This document shows positions 27,875 through 36,180 of a stretch of DNA of 64,000 nt, one piece after another. This stretch comes from Nocardioides sp. GY 10127 (lineage in GTDB: Bacteria > Actinomycetota > Actinomycetes > Propionibacteriales > Nocardioidaceae), in the NCBI RefSeq assembly GCF_004919085.1, contig NZ_STGL01000008.1, positions 62,001 to 126,000 of the forward strand. The letters run 5' to 3'. The stretch's first letter is position 1; each line of letters begins with the position of its first letter. The notes beneath the pieces were generated by a model that ran no database searches, had not been told where the DNA came from, and was given only the letters and a program-made list of their open reading frames with translations. Position numbers and translations under genes: made by a program.

Positions 27875-28300
27875 GGGCGGTGGCTGAGCAACGTGTCTGG
27901 TGGCGCAGTCGGTTGCTGACACACCGCCCACATCGGCGGCGCTCACCGGCGGTGGCTGAGCAACGTGGTTGATGGCGCACCCGGTTGCTGACACACCGCC
28001 CACCCCGGCCAGCGCTCACCGGCGGTGGCTGAGCAACGTGTCCGGTGGCCCACTCGGTTGCTCACACACCGCCCACCCAGTCAGCCACCGACCGGCGGTG
28101 GCTCAGCAACGTGGCCGGCCACGCAGCCGGTTGCCCACACACCGCCCACCCCAGCCGGCGCTCACCGGCGGTGGCTGAGCAACGTGGCCGGCGACCCACT
28201 CGGTTGCTGACACACCGCCCACCCAGTCAGCCCTCACCGGCGGTGGCTCAGCAACGTGGCCGGCCACGCAGCCGGTTGCCCCCCCACACACACACCGCCC
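27875..28300. repeat. Tandem array of six palindromic units, about 73-bp period
   Basis: Six units begin at 27875, 27948, 28021, 28093, 28167 and 28239. Each has a left arm GGCGGTGGCTGAGCAACGTG (G or C at the second GAG position). A spacer of about 15-17 bp follows, then a right arm CGGTTGCTGACACACCGCCC. The arms form an imperfect inverted repeat (14 of 17 positions pair). Units are joined by linkers of about 18 bp. The 73-bp period is not a multiple of three, so any reading frame through it changes from unit to unit. The array is therefore non-coding. It resembles BIME-type clusters of extragenic palindromes. Confidence 0.9.
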
Positions 28301-28350
28301 GGACGTCAGACGAACCGGCCGTGGAACGCACCCGGACGCATGACGTCCCG
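28299..28350. repeat. 51-bp palindromic element family, copy B
   Basis: CCGGACGTCAGACG at the left and CGCATGACGTCCCG at the right flank a centre CCGGCCGTGGAACGC. That centre resembles the centre of copy A (CCGGCCGTGGGGTGC). It abuts the end of the 73-bp array. Confidence 0.75.
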
Positions 28351-28361
28351 ACGCACGACCG

Positions 28362-28412
28362 CGGGACGTCATGCGGGCGGGACGCACAGTCCCTCAGATG
28401 CATGACGTCCCG
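28362..28412. repeat. 51-bp palindromic element family, copy C
   Basis: The outer arms are perfect: CGGGACGTCATGC at the left and GCATGACGTCCCG at the right (13 bp), with a 25-bp centre that differs from A and B. It lies 40 bp before the eda stop. A G-rich stretch (28413-28440) follows. The rest of 27788-28452 holds nothing else that I can identify. Confidence 0.8.
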
Positions 28413-28452
28413 CGGCGGCGGGGGGCGGGCGGGGGGGTGGATCAGGTGCGCG

Positions 28453-29100
28453 TCAGCGCAGTGCAGCCGCCTCGCGGGCGAGCGCCTCGACGCGGGCCCA
28501 GTCGCCGGCGGCGAGCGCGTCGGCGGGGGTGAGCCACGAGCCGCCCACGCAGCCGACGTTGGGCAGCGAGAGGTAGCTCGGGGCGGTCGCGGCGGTGATG
28601 CCGCCGGTGGGGCAGAACCGGGCGGCCGCGACCGGCGAGGCCAGCGACTTCAGGTACGGCGCCCCGCCGGAGGCCTCGGCCGGGAAGAACTTCATCTCGG
28701 TCAGGCCGGCCTCGAGGACCGCGAGGACCTCCGAGACGGTGGCGGTGCCGGGGAGGAAGGGCAGCCCGGTCTCGAGCATCCCGTCGAGCAGGCGCGGGGT
28801 GGCGCCCGGGGAGACGAGGAAGGTCGCGCCGGCGGCGGCGGCCTCCTTGGCCTGCTGCGGGGTGGTGACGGTCCCGGCGCCCAGGTTGATCTCGGGCACC
28901 TCGGCGGCGATCGCGCGGATGGCGTCGAGGGCGACCGGCGTGCGCAGCGTCAGCTCGATGACCGGCAGCCCACCGGCCACGAGGGCCTTGGCGAGCGGGA
29001 CGGCCTGGTCGAGCTCGTCGAGGACGACGACCGGGACGACGGGGACGAGGTCGAGCAGCGAGGCGGGGGCCGCGGCGGTGGGCTCAGACGTGCTGGGCAA
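28453..29100 (-). CDS. eda: KDPG aldolase (2-keto-3-deoxy-6-phosphogluconate aldolase)
   Basis: This class I aldolase splits KDPG into pyruvate and glyceraldehyde-3-phosphate, the last Entner-Doudoroff step. The proton-relay Glu is in VIELTLRTP, the Schiff-base Lys in [13 protein letters not shown], and the phosphate loop in FCPTGGI. No ATG or GTG fits well near the N-terminus. A TTG at 29100 follows GAGGAG by 7-8 nt and gives 215 residues, the family's normal size. That start overlaps the edd stop by 17 bp. A start at 29217 would add an unlikely Pro/Arg-rich extension inside edd. Confidence 0.92.
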   Translation of the reverse strand: MPSTSEPTAAAPASLLDLVPVVPVVVLDELDQAVPLAKALVAGGLPVIELTLRTPVALDAIRAIAAEVPEINLGAGTVTTPQQAKEAAAAGATFLVSPGATPRLLDGMLETGLPFLPGTATVSEVLAVLEAGLTEMKFFPAEASGGAPYLKSLASPVAAARFCPTGGITAATAPSYLSLPNVGCVGGSWLTPADALAAGDWARVEALAREAAALR

Positions 29101-31114
29101 CGGAGGTCTCCTCGAGGGGGTGCGGGGCGCCGGAGGCGACCGGCTCGGGGTCGGTGGTGGGGACGGGCACGGGCCCGAAGACGCTGGCGCCACGGTCGGC
29201 CGGGCCCACGGTCGCACGGAACGCGGCGAACAGCTCGCGCCCGGTGCCGGCGAACTCCGCGGCGGTCGGCGCGGCCCCGGTGGACGGGCGGGCCAGCACG
29301 ACGTCGGCGTCCTCGATCGTGAGGCTGCCGGCGACGCCGTCGACCGTGATGACGTCGCCGTCCACGATCTTCGCGATGGCGCCGCCGAGCGCCGCCTCGG
29401 GCGTCACGTGGATGGCGGCGGGGACCTTGCCGGACGCGCCGGACATCCGGCCGTCGGTGACGATCGCGACCTGCTGCCCGCGGTCCTGGAGGACGCCGAG
29501 CATCGGGGTCAGCTTGTGCAGCTCGGGCATGCCGAGGGCGGCCGGGCCCTGGTAGCGCAGGACGGCGACGAAGTCGCGGCCGTCCAGCTCGCCGCGGTCG
29601 AAGGCCGCCATGAAGTCGGCCTGGTCGTCCATGACGATCGCGGGCGCGGTGACGACCCGGTGCTCGGGAGCGACGGCGGACGTCTTGATGACGGCCGTGC
29701 CGATCGGGCCGGTGAGGACGCGCAGCCCGCCGTCGGCCTGGAAGGGCTCCTCGACCGGACGCAGGACCTCGAGGTCGAGAGACGCCGGCGGCCCCTCCAC
29801 CCAGGTGGCGGTGCCGTCCTCGGCCAGGCGCGGCTCCATCGTGTAGCGGCGCAGGCCGTGACCGGCGACGGTCTCGACGTCCTCGTGCAGCAGGCCCGCG
29901 TCGAGCAGGGTGCGCACGAGGAAGGCCGTGCCACCGGCGGCGGCGAAGTGGTTCACGTCGGCCGAGCCGTTGGGGTAGATCCGGGTGAGCAGCGGGACGA
30001 CCGCGCTCAGCTCGGACAGGTCGGCCCAGGTCAGCTCGATGCCGGCGGCGCGGGCGATGGCGACGAGGTGCATCGTGTGGTTGGTCGAGCCGCCGGAGGC
30101 CAGCAGGGCCACGCACGCGTTGACGATCGTCTTCTCGGAGACCACGTCGGCCAGGGTGGCGACGGACTCGCCGGCCTGCGCCTCGATCGCGAGCCGCGTG
30201 ACGCGCGCGGAGACCGCGTCGGTGAGGGCGGCGCGCAGCGGCGTGCCCGGGTTCACGAAGGACGCTCCGGGCAGGTGCAGCCCCATGAGCTCGACCAGCA
30301 GCTGGTTGGAGTTCGCGGTGCCGTAGAACGTGCAGGTGCCGGCGGAGTGGTAGCTGGCGGCCTCGGCCTCGAGCAGCTCCTCGCGGCTGGCCTTGCCCTC
30401 CGCGAAGCGCTGGCGGGTGCGCGCCTTCTCCTTGTTCGGCAGGCCGGAGGTCATCGGGCCGGCGGGGACGAGCGCGGTCGGCAGGTGACCGAAGGAGAGG
30501 GCGCCGATGAGCAGGCCGGGGACGATCTTGTCGCAGACGCCGAGCATGAGGGTGGCGTCGAACATGTCGTGCGAGAGCCCGATGGCGGTGGCCATGGCGA
30601 TGACGTCGCGGGAGTACAGCGACATCTGCATGCCGGCGCGGCCCTGGGTGATGCCGTCGCACATGGCGGGCACGCCGCCGGCGACCTGGGCGATGCCCCC
30701 GGCCCGGATGACGGCCTTCTTGATCTGCGGCGGGTAGTCCACGAACGGCTGGTGCGCGGAGAGCATGTCGTTGTAGCTGGTGACGATCGCGAGGTTCGGC
30801 TTCACGGTCGTGCGCAGCGCGAGCTTGGACTGCGGCTCCTCGGCGGCGAAGCCGTGCGCGAGGTTCGCGCAGGCGAGGCGGCCACGGGCCGGGCCCTGGC
30901 TCGCCGCGGCGCGGGTCCGGGCCAGGTAGGCGGCGCGGGTGGGCGCGCTGCGCTCGGTCAGGCGCCGGGTCACGTCCGCGACGACGGCGTGCACGGGCAC
31001 GGCCGGGGCGTCGGGACGCGCCACCGGGGCGCCCGGGGCCTGGCTCGAGGGGGTCCGGGCCCCGGAGTTCTGGGCCCCGGAGTTCTGGGCCCCGGGAGTC
31101 TGGGGAGGGGTCAC
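29084..31114 (-). CDS. edd: 6-phosphogluconate dehydratase
   Basis: This 676-residue Fe-S dehydratase of the IlvD/Edd family converts 6-phosphogluconate to KDPG. Cluster-associated cysteines are in [23 protein letters not shown] and [13 protein letters not shown]. Other family signatures are [20 protein letters not shown] and [16 protein letters not shown]. The GTG at 31114 overlaps the zwf stop as GTGA. The first about 45 residues form a Pro/Ala-rich extension with a repeated GAQNS block, not usual for Edd. It sits between zwf and eda in one operon. Confidence 0.96.
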   Translation of the reverse strand: MTPPQTPGAQNSGAQNSGARTPSSQAPGAPVARPDAPAVPVHAVVADVTRRLTERSAPTRAAYLARTRAAASQGPARGRLACANLAHGFAAEEPQSKLALRTTVKPNLAIVTSYNDMLSAHQPFVDYPPQIKKAVIRAGGIAQVAGGVPAMCDGITQGRAGMQMSLYSRDVIAMATAIGLSHDMFDATLMLGVCDKIVPGLLIGALSFGHLPTALVPAGPMTSGLPNKEKARTRQRFAEGKASREELLEAEAASYHSAGTCTFYGTANSNQLLVELMGLHLPGASFVNPGTPLRAALTDAVSARVTRLAIEAQAGESVATLADVVSEKTIVNACVALLASGGSTNHTMHLVAIARAAGIELTWADLSELSAVVPLLTRIYPNGSADVNHFAAAGGTAFLVRTLLDAGLLHEDVETVAGHGLRRYTMEPRLAEDGTATWVEGPPASLDLEVLRPVEEPFQADGGLRVLTGPIGTAVIKTSAVAPEHRVVTAPAIVMDDQADFMAAFDRGELDGRDFVAVLRYQGPAALGMPELHKLTPMLGVLQDRGQQVAIVTDGRMSGASGKVPAAIHVTPEAALGGAIAKIVDGDVITVDGVAGSLTIEDADVVLARPSTGAAPTAAEFAGTGRELFAAFRATVGPADRGASVFGPVPVPTTDPEPVASGAPHPLEETSVAQHV

Positions 31115-32823
31115 TGGTCGGGCTCCTGCCAGGTTCGGCCGTCGCGCTCGAGCAGCGCGGCGGAGGCGTAGGGGCCGGACGTGCCGGCCGGGTACCGCTT
31201 GGGCGCCTCGTGGGAGGCGGCCCAGGTGTCGAGGATCGGCGCCACCCACGTCCAGGCGGCCTCGACCTCGTCGCGACGCATGAAGAGCGTCGGGTCGCCC
31301 CGGACGACGTCCATGAGCAGGCGCTCGTAGGCGTCCGGGGAGCGCTCGGCGAAGGTGGTGGCGTACGACAGGTCCAGGGAGACCGGGCGCAGCCGGATGC
31401 CGCCGGGGCCGGGCTCCTTGGCCGTGACGAGGAGCTGCATGCCCTCGTCGGGCTGCACGCGGATGTGCAGGCGGTTGCCGACCACCGGGCCGGTGGCGTT
31501 GGGGAACATCTCGTGCGGCGGCTGCTTGAAGACCACGACGATCTCCGAGTAGCGGGTGCCGAGCCGCTTGCCCGTGCGCAGGTAGAAGGGGACGCCGGCC
31601 CAGCGCCAGTTCTGCACCTCGGCCTTGAGCGCCACGAACGTCTCGGTGCGCGAGCCGCCCTCGGGGAGGTGCTCGCCCAGGTCCTCGTTGTAGCCGGCGG
31701 CGGGGGCGCCGTCGACGAGGCCGGGGCCGTACTGGCCGCGGACGGTGAGCCGCTCGACGTCCGCCGGGGTCATCGGGCGCAGGGCCTGCAGCACCTTGAG
31801 CTTCTCGTCGCGGACGTTCTCGCGACCGACGTAGGTCGGCGGCTCCATCGCGACGAGGCACAGCAGCTGGAGGATGTGGTTCTGGAGCATGTCGCGCAGC
31901 GCGCCGGCCGTGTCGTAGTAGCCGCCGCGGGTGCCGACGCCGACGGTCTCGGCGACCGTGATCTGCACGTGGTCGACCCACCGGGAGGACCACAGCGGCT
32001 CGAGGAAGGTGTTGGCGAACCGCGTGACCAGCAGGTTCTGCACCGACTCCTTGCCGAGGTAGTGGTCGATGCGGAAGATCTGGTGCTCGGCGAAGACGTC
32101 GCCCACCGCGTCGTTGACCTCGCGGGCGCTCTCCAGGTCGTGCCCGATGGGCTTCTCCATGACGACGCGGGCGCGCTCGTCCACGACGCCGATGTCGGCC
32201 AGCCGGTTGCAGGTCGGGCCGAAGATCCGCGGCGCCACGGCCAGGTAGAAGACGCGGATGGTCTCCTCCTCGCGCGGGCGGTCCTTGAGCAGCTCGTGGA
32301 GGAGGTGCCAGCCCTCGGGGTCGTGGGCGTCGAGGCACAGGTGGTGCAGGCGGCCGAGCAGGCGCTCGACGACCGCGGGCTCGAGCCGCTCGGGCTCGAC
32401 GAAGCGGTGCAGGGCGGCGCGCACCTCGGCGCGGTAGCCCTCGTCGTCCAGCTCGGAGCGGGAGACGCCGATGATCCGCGTGTCCGCGGGCAGGTGGCCC
32501 TCGAGGTCGCGGGAGTAGAGGGCGGGCAGGAGCTTGCGCAGGGCGAGGTCGCCGGTCCCGCCGAAGACGGTGAAGTCGCAGGACGCCGGGAGCTTGGCCG
32601 CGCCGCGGGCGCCGGCGGCGGTCCCGGGAACGGTGCCGGGCACTGCGCCGGGCAGTGCGCCCGTCGCGGCCACGGGGCGGGCGGGGACGTGGAGGGCACC
32701 GGTGGCCGGCGCGGCGGCGGTGCTCGTGGTGCTGGTGGCCGGGGTGCCGGGGTCGGCTGCCGGGGCGGCGGTGCCGCCGACGCCGTGGCTCGGGGGGAGC
32801 GGCGTCTGAGAGGAAGGGGCCAT
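31111..32823 (-). CDS. zwf: Glucose-6-phosphate 1-dehydrogenase
   Basis: This 570-residue enzyme oxidises glucose-6-phosphate with NAD(P)+. The dinucleotide motif is [13 protein letters not shown], the active-site signature RIDHYLGKE, and the substrate-binding region [12 protein letters not shown] is intact. The core starts near residue 80. Before it is a Thr/Pro/Ala-rich stretch ([32 protein letters not shown]). No convincing ribosome site precedes ATG 32823, so a later start, for example one of the GTG codons near the core, is possible. It heads zwf-edd-eda. No 6-phosphogluconolactonase gene is in the cluster. Confidence 0.95.
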   Translation of the reverse strand: MAPSSQTPLPPSHGVGGTAAPAADPGTPATSTTSTAAAPATGALHVPARPVAATGALPGAVPGTVPGTAAGARGAAKLPASCDFTVFGGTGDLALRKLLPALYSRDLEGHLPADTRIIGVSRSELDDEGYRAEVRAALHRFVEPERLEPAVVERLLGRLHHLCLDAHDPEGWHLLHELLKDRPREEETIRVFYLAVAPRIFGPTCNRLADIGVVDERARVVMEKPIGHDLESAREVNDAVGDVFAEHQIFRIDHYLGKESVQNLLVTRFANTFLEPLWSSRWVDHVQITVAETVGVGTRGGYYDTAGALRDMLQNHILQLLCLVAMEPPTYVGRENVRDEKLKVLQALRPMTPADVERLTVRGQYGPGLVDGAPAAGYNEDLGEHLPEGGSRTETFVALKAEVQNWRWAGVPFYLRTGKRLGTRYSEIVVVFKQPPHEMFPNATGPVVGNRLHIRVQPDEGMQLLVTAKEPGPGGIRLRPVSLDLSYATTFAERSPDAYERLLMDVVRGDPTLFMRRDEVEAAWTWVAPILDTWAASHEAPKRYPAGTSGPYASAALLERDGRTWQEPDQ

Positions 32824-32907
32824 GGGAGGAGGGTCGCAGGACTTTTTGATCGTTACAAGCAGACTTCCGTCGATTTCCGGCAAAAGTATGTGGAACACTC
32901 AGTGTCG
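32824..32907. promoter_or_regulatory. Divergent promoter region between zwf and the ROK regulator
   Basis: This 84-bp region is clearly richer in A/T than its surroundings (CTTTTTTGATCGTTACAAG, CAAAAGTATGTGG), as expected for two divergent promoters. I see two TTCCG half-sites (around 32865 and 32875) but no clean palindrome. The ROK protein is the obvious candidate regulator. Confidence 0.5.
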
Positions 32908-34092
32908 ATGTCCACCACCACGCTCCCCACGAGCACCCCCGGCACCTCCGCCGGCGCGCTGCTCCACCTGGTCCGCACCCGGCAGGCCGAGACCCGCGGT
33001 GACCTCTCCCGCGTCACGGGGCTGTCCCGCAGCTCGGTCGCGTCCCGCCTCGCGTCGCTGGTCGACGCCGGGCTGCTGCTGGAGGGCGAGGAGCTCGCCT
33101 CGACGGGCGGGCGCCCGGCGGGCGGGCTCCAGCTCAACCCGGACGCCAACGTCGTGCTCGGCGTCGCCGTCGGCCGCTCCCGCAGCCAGGTCGGCGTCTT
33201 CGACCTCGCCGGCCGGGAGGTCTCGGGCGACACGCGCGACCACGAGCCCGGCATCAGCCCGGAGAAGCTCATGCCGGACGTCGTGGAGCGGCTCGGCACG
33301 CTGCTGGCCGGGGTCACCGCCCCCGTCGCCGGCATCGGGATGAGCCTGCCCGGCACCGTGGACCCGGTCCGCCTCACCAGCGTGGACGCCCCCGTCGTCC
33401 GCGGCTGGGACGGCGTGCCGCTGGAGCCGTGGCTGCGCAAGGTCACCGACGCGCCGCTGCACCTGGACAACGACACCTCGGTGCTCACCCGCTCCGAGCT
33501 CTTCGGCCGCGTCCCGGCGGCCCAGACGATGCTCGTGCTCAAGGCGTCCACGGGCCTCGCCATGGGGCTGGTGGCCGACGGACGCCTCGTCGGCGCCGGC
33601 CGCGGGCACACCGGCGAGCTCGGGCACACCCGCGTCGAGGCGGCCGGGGACCTCCCCTGCCGCTGCGGCGCCACCGGATGCCTGGAGACGCTGGCCGGCG
33701 GCTGGGCGCTCGTCGCCCGGCTCCAGGAGCAGGGGGTCGAGGCGCGGCACATCCGCGACCTCGTCCAGCTCGCCCTCGACGGCGAGCCGCAGGCCCGCCG
33801 CCTGCTGCGCGAGGCGGGTCGACACATCGGCGAGGTGCTGAGCGTCGCCGCCAACCTGCTGCACCCCGAGGCCGTGATCGTCGGCGGCGACATGGGCGGC
33901 GCCTTCGACCTGTTCGTGGCGGGGCTGCGCGAGTCCCTCTACGCCAACGGGCACCCCGGCGCCACCCGCGCCCTGCGCTTCCTGCCCTCGACCCACGGCG
34001 AGGCGGCCGGCCTGCACGGCTGCGCCGCGCTCGCGATCGACGCGGCCCTGGCCCCCGAGGCCGTCGACGCCCGGCTGCGCGGCCGCGCGTGA
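32908..34092 (+). CDS. ROK-family transcriptional regulator
   Basis: This 394-residue NagC/XylR-type regulator has an N-terminal winged HTH (about 20-70, [22 protein letters not shown]) and a ROK sugar-kinase-like domain. The ROK zinc motif [11 protein letters not shown] is intact. The phosphate-loop equivalent reads [10 protein letters not shown], and the DND of the active site (LHLDNDTSV) is present. It probably senses a sugar or sugar phosphate and controls the divergent zwf-edd-eda operon (inference from position). The start is ATG 32908 or GTG 32902. Confidence 0.88.
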   Translation: MSTTTLPTSTPGTSAGALLHLVRTRQAETRGDLSRVTGLSRSSVASRLASLVDAGLLLEGEELASTGGRPAGGLQLNPDANVVLGVAVGRSRSQVGVFDLAGREVSGDTRDHEPGISPEKLMPDVVERLGTLLAGVTAPVAGIGMSLPGTVDPVRLTSVDAPVVRGWDGVPLEPWLRKVTDAPLHLDNDTSVLTRSELFGRVPAAQTMLVLKASTGLAMGLVADGRLVGAGRGHTGELGHTRVEAAGDLPCRCGATGCLETLAGGWALVARLQEQGVEARHIRDLVQLALDGEPQARRLLREAGRHIGEVLSVAANLLHPEAVIVGGDMGGAFDLFVAGLRESLYANGHPGATRALRFLPSTHGEAAGLHGCAALAIDAALAPEAVDARLRGRA

Positions 34093-35372
34093 GGTCCGCC
34101 GCCCCCACCAGCCCCGCCGCCCCCGACCAGCGCACCACCCGGCCCGTACGCCGGCTGATCCCCCTGCTGGTGGGCCTCGTCATGGTCACGCCGATGGCCA
34201 CCGACGCCTACCTGCCGGGCCTCCCGTCGCTGGCCGCCGACCTCGGCACCACCGACGCCGGCGCGCAGCTCACGCTCACCACGTTCATGGTCGGCACGGC
34301 CGTGGGCCAGGTGCTGGCCGGACCGATCTCGGACGGCACCGGCCGGCGTCCCCTGCTCGTCCTCGGCACCTGCCTGTTCGCCGCCGCGGGGGTCCTCACC
34401 GCGCTCTCCCCCAGCACCGGGCTGCTGCTGGCCGCCCGCGCCCTCCAGGGCCTCGGCGGCGCCTGCGGCATGGTGCTCGCCCGCGCCGTCGTCCTCGACG
34501 TCACCTCCGGGGCCGACACCGCCCGCGTCATCGGCACGATGATGGCGATCGTGGGCCTCGCGCCGGCGCTGGCCCCCGTGCTCGGCGGCCTCCTCGTGGA
34601 CGTCGTGGGCTGGCGCGGCGTCCTCGGGCTCGTCGCCGTGGTCGGCATCGGGCTGGCCGCGGTCGTGTGGGCGCGCGTCCCCGAGACGCTGCCGCCCGAG
34701 CGACGCACGCCCGCCGGGCTCGGCGCGGTGGCGCGCAACGCCGGCATCGTGCTGGGCCGGACCGTCTACCGCCGCTACCTCTTCACGCACGTGCTCACGT
34801 TCACGGCGATGTTCACCTACGTCTCCTCCTCCTCGCTCGTCCTCCAGGACGACCTGGGGCTCTCCGCCCGGCAGTACTCGCTCGTCTTCGGCTCCAACGC
34901 CCTGGGGATGACGCTGTTCGCGTTCGGCTCGGTGCAGCTCTTCACCCGCACCCGCGTCGGCCACCGGCTGCTCGCCGGCACCGGCCTCGCCCTCTCCCTG
35001 ACGGGTGCGACGGCGCTGCTCGCGCTGGGCCTCGCCGACGCGCCCCTGCCGGCCCTGCTCGTGGCCCTGTGGTGCGCGGTCGCGCCGACCTCCATGGCGA
35101 TGAGCAACGTGGCGGTGCTGGCCGCCGAGCAGATCCGCGACTACGCGGGCAGCGGCTCGGCCTGGCAGGGCAGCCTGCCGTTCCTCGCGGGCGCGGCGAT
35201 CGCGCCCGTGCTGGGGGCGCTGCACGCCACCGCGCCGGTGCCGATGGCCGCGGTGATGGTCACGCTGCTGGTCTGCGCCGTCGTCATGCTGACGCTGGCC
35301 CGCCGCGCCGAGGCCGCGCTGAAGGCCCCCGCGGGCGCGAGGGTGGAGCCGGGGACGTCCGCCGCGGACTAG
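34089..35372 (+). CDS. Bcr/CflA-family MFS drug exporter
   Basis: This 427-residue major facilitator has twelve predicted membrane segments. The DHA1/Bcr-CflA motif pattern is TDAYLPGLPSLAADLG at the first helix, GQVLAGPISDGTGRRPLL in loop 2-3 and a VLGGLLVDVVGWRGVLG segment. The GTG start forms a GTGA overlap with the ROK gene, so the two are co-translated. A link to sugar metabolism is not obvious; it may export a metabolite or drug. Confidence 0.9.
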   Translation: MRSAAPTSPAAPDQRTTRPVRRLIPLLVGLVMVTPMATDAYLPGLPSLAADLGTTDAGAQLTLTTFMVGTAVGQVLAGPISDGTGRRPLLVLGTCLFAAAGVLTALSPSTGLLLAARALQGLGGACGMVLARAVVLDVTSGADTARVIGTMMAIVGLAPALAPVLGGLLVDVVGWRGVLGLVAVVGIGLAAVVWARVPETLPPERRTPAGLGAVARNAGIVLGRTVYRRYLFTHVLTFTAMFTYVSSSSLVLQDDLGLSARQYSLVFGSNALGMTLFAFGSVQLFTRTRVGHRLLAGTGLALSLTGATALLALGLADAPLPALLVALWCAVAPTSMAMSNVAVLAAEQIRDYAGSGSAWQGSLPFLAGAAIAPVLGALHATAPVPMAAVMVTLLVCAVVMLTLARRAEAALKAPAGARVEPGTSAAD

Positions 35373-35382
35373 CGTGCAGGGC

Positions 35383-36180
35383 ATGAGCGAGCCGACCGAC
35401 CCCTCCACGCCCGTCGCCGACCCCGCCGTCCTGGGCCTCGTCGACGACGCCACGCTCGAGGCCGGGTGGCTCGGAGGGCTGGTCGGCACCCGCGCCGTCC
35501 CGGACACCGAGGCGCCCGCGGCCCTCGCCTCCACCACGGGGAGCACCGTCACCGCTCCCCCGCTCACCCTCGTCGTCACCGGCGGCGCAGGACAGGTGAT
35601 CGGGCCGCTGGCCCTGCTCGCGAAACGCGGCGTCCACCCCGCGGGCCTCGAGGTCAGCCTCCGGGACTCCGGCGACCCCCTCGGCAACGCCCGCCGGGTG
35701 GTCGCCGCGGTCGACTCCGCGCGGGCCGAGGGCCTGGTGCCGGACGAGATGCCGGTCTGGGTCGTCATGACCCCGGACGAGGCCGGTCACGGCTGGCTCG
35801 CCGCGGCCGACGAGGTCACCATGTCGGGGCTGCACCTGGGGCTGCCGACGCACGCGCCCGGGCTGCTGCCGTCCATGGTCGCCACCTGGATCGACGCGGC
35901 CCTGGACCGCGAGACCCCCTTCCGCTGCACCGGCGGCCTGGACACGGCGCTCACCGGGCCGGAGCGGGTCGGCTGGCTGTCGCTGCTCGCCGCCACCACC
36001 CTCGCCTTCGACGGCGCCGGCGGCTCCGAGGTCACCGCAGCCCTGCTCTCACCGGACGCCGAGCACCTGCTCGGGCTGGAGCCGCACCGCGCGCGGCGCT
36101 GGTTCCGCTCCTTCGCCTCGGCCCGCCCCGAGGCGGTGGCTCAGGAGGCGGCCGGGCTCGGCCTGCTGTCCCTGGTCTGA
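35383..36180 (+). CDS. Conserved hypothetical protein, 265 residues
   Basis: I do not recognise this protein. It starts MSEPTDPSTPVADPAV, is rich in Ala, Gly and Leu, and has no membrane segment or signal peptide. Short alternating strand/helix runs (TLVVTGGAGQVIG, PVWVVMTPDEAGHGWLAAADEV) suggest a soluble alpha/beta fold. It follows the MFS gene by 10 bp on the same strand. Its last 40 bp overlap the convergent mannosyltransferase gene. Confidence 0.6.
   Translation: MSEPTDPSTPVADPAVLGLVDDATLEAGWLGGLVGTRAVPDTEAPAALASTTGSTVTAPPLTLVVTGGAGQVIGPLALLAKRGVHPAGLEVSLRDSGDPLGNARRVVAAVDSARAEGLVPDEMPVWVVMTPDEAGHGWLAAADEVTMSGLHLGLPTHAPGLLPSMVATWIDAALDRETPFRCTGGLDTALTGPERVGWLSLLAATTLAFDGAGGSEVTAALLSPDAEHLLGLEPHRARRWFRSFASARPEAVAQEAAGLGLLSLV

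Noticed and set aside
27969..28210. Small proteins with HRRWLSNV-like repeats in the array
   Set aside because: The 73-bp period shifts the frame each unit, and the same peptides appear in several frames. This is a by-product of the DNA repeat.
27875..28300. CRISPR array
   Set aside because: The repeats are regular, but the parts between the arms are not unique spacers; several recur (units 3/5 and 4/6). The arms are long imperfect palindromes and no cas gene is nearby.
27788..28452. A mobile element or integron in the repeat island
   Set aside because: No transposase, integrase or target-site duplication is seen. The palindromes alone do not make an autonomous element.
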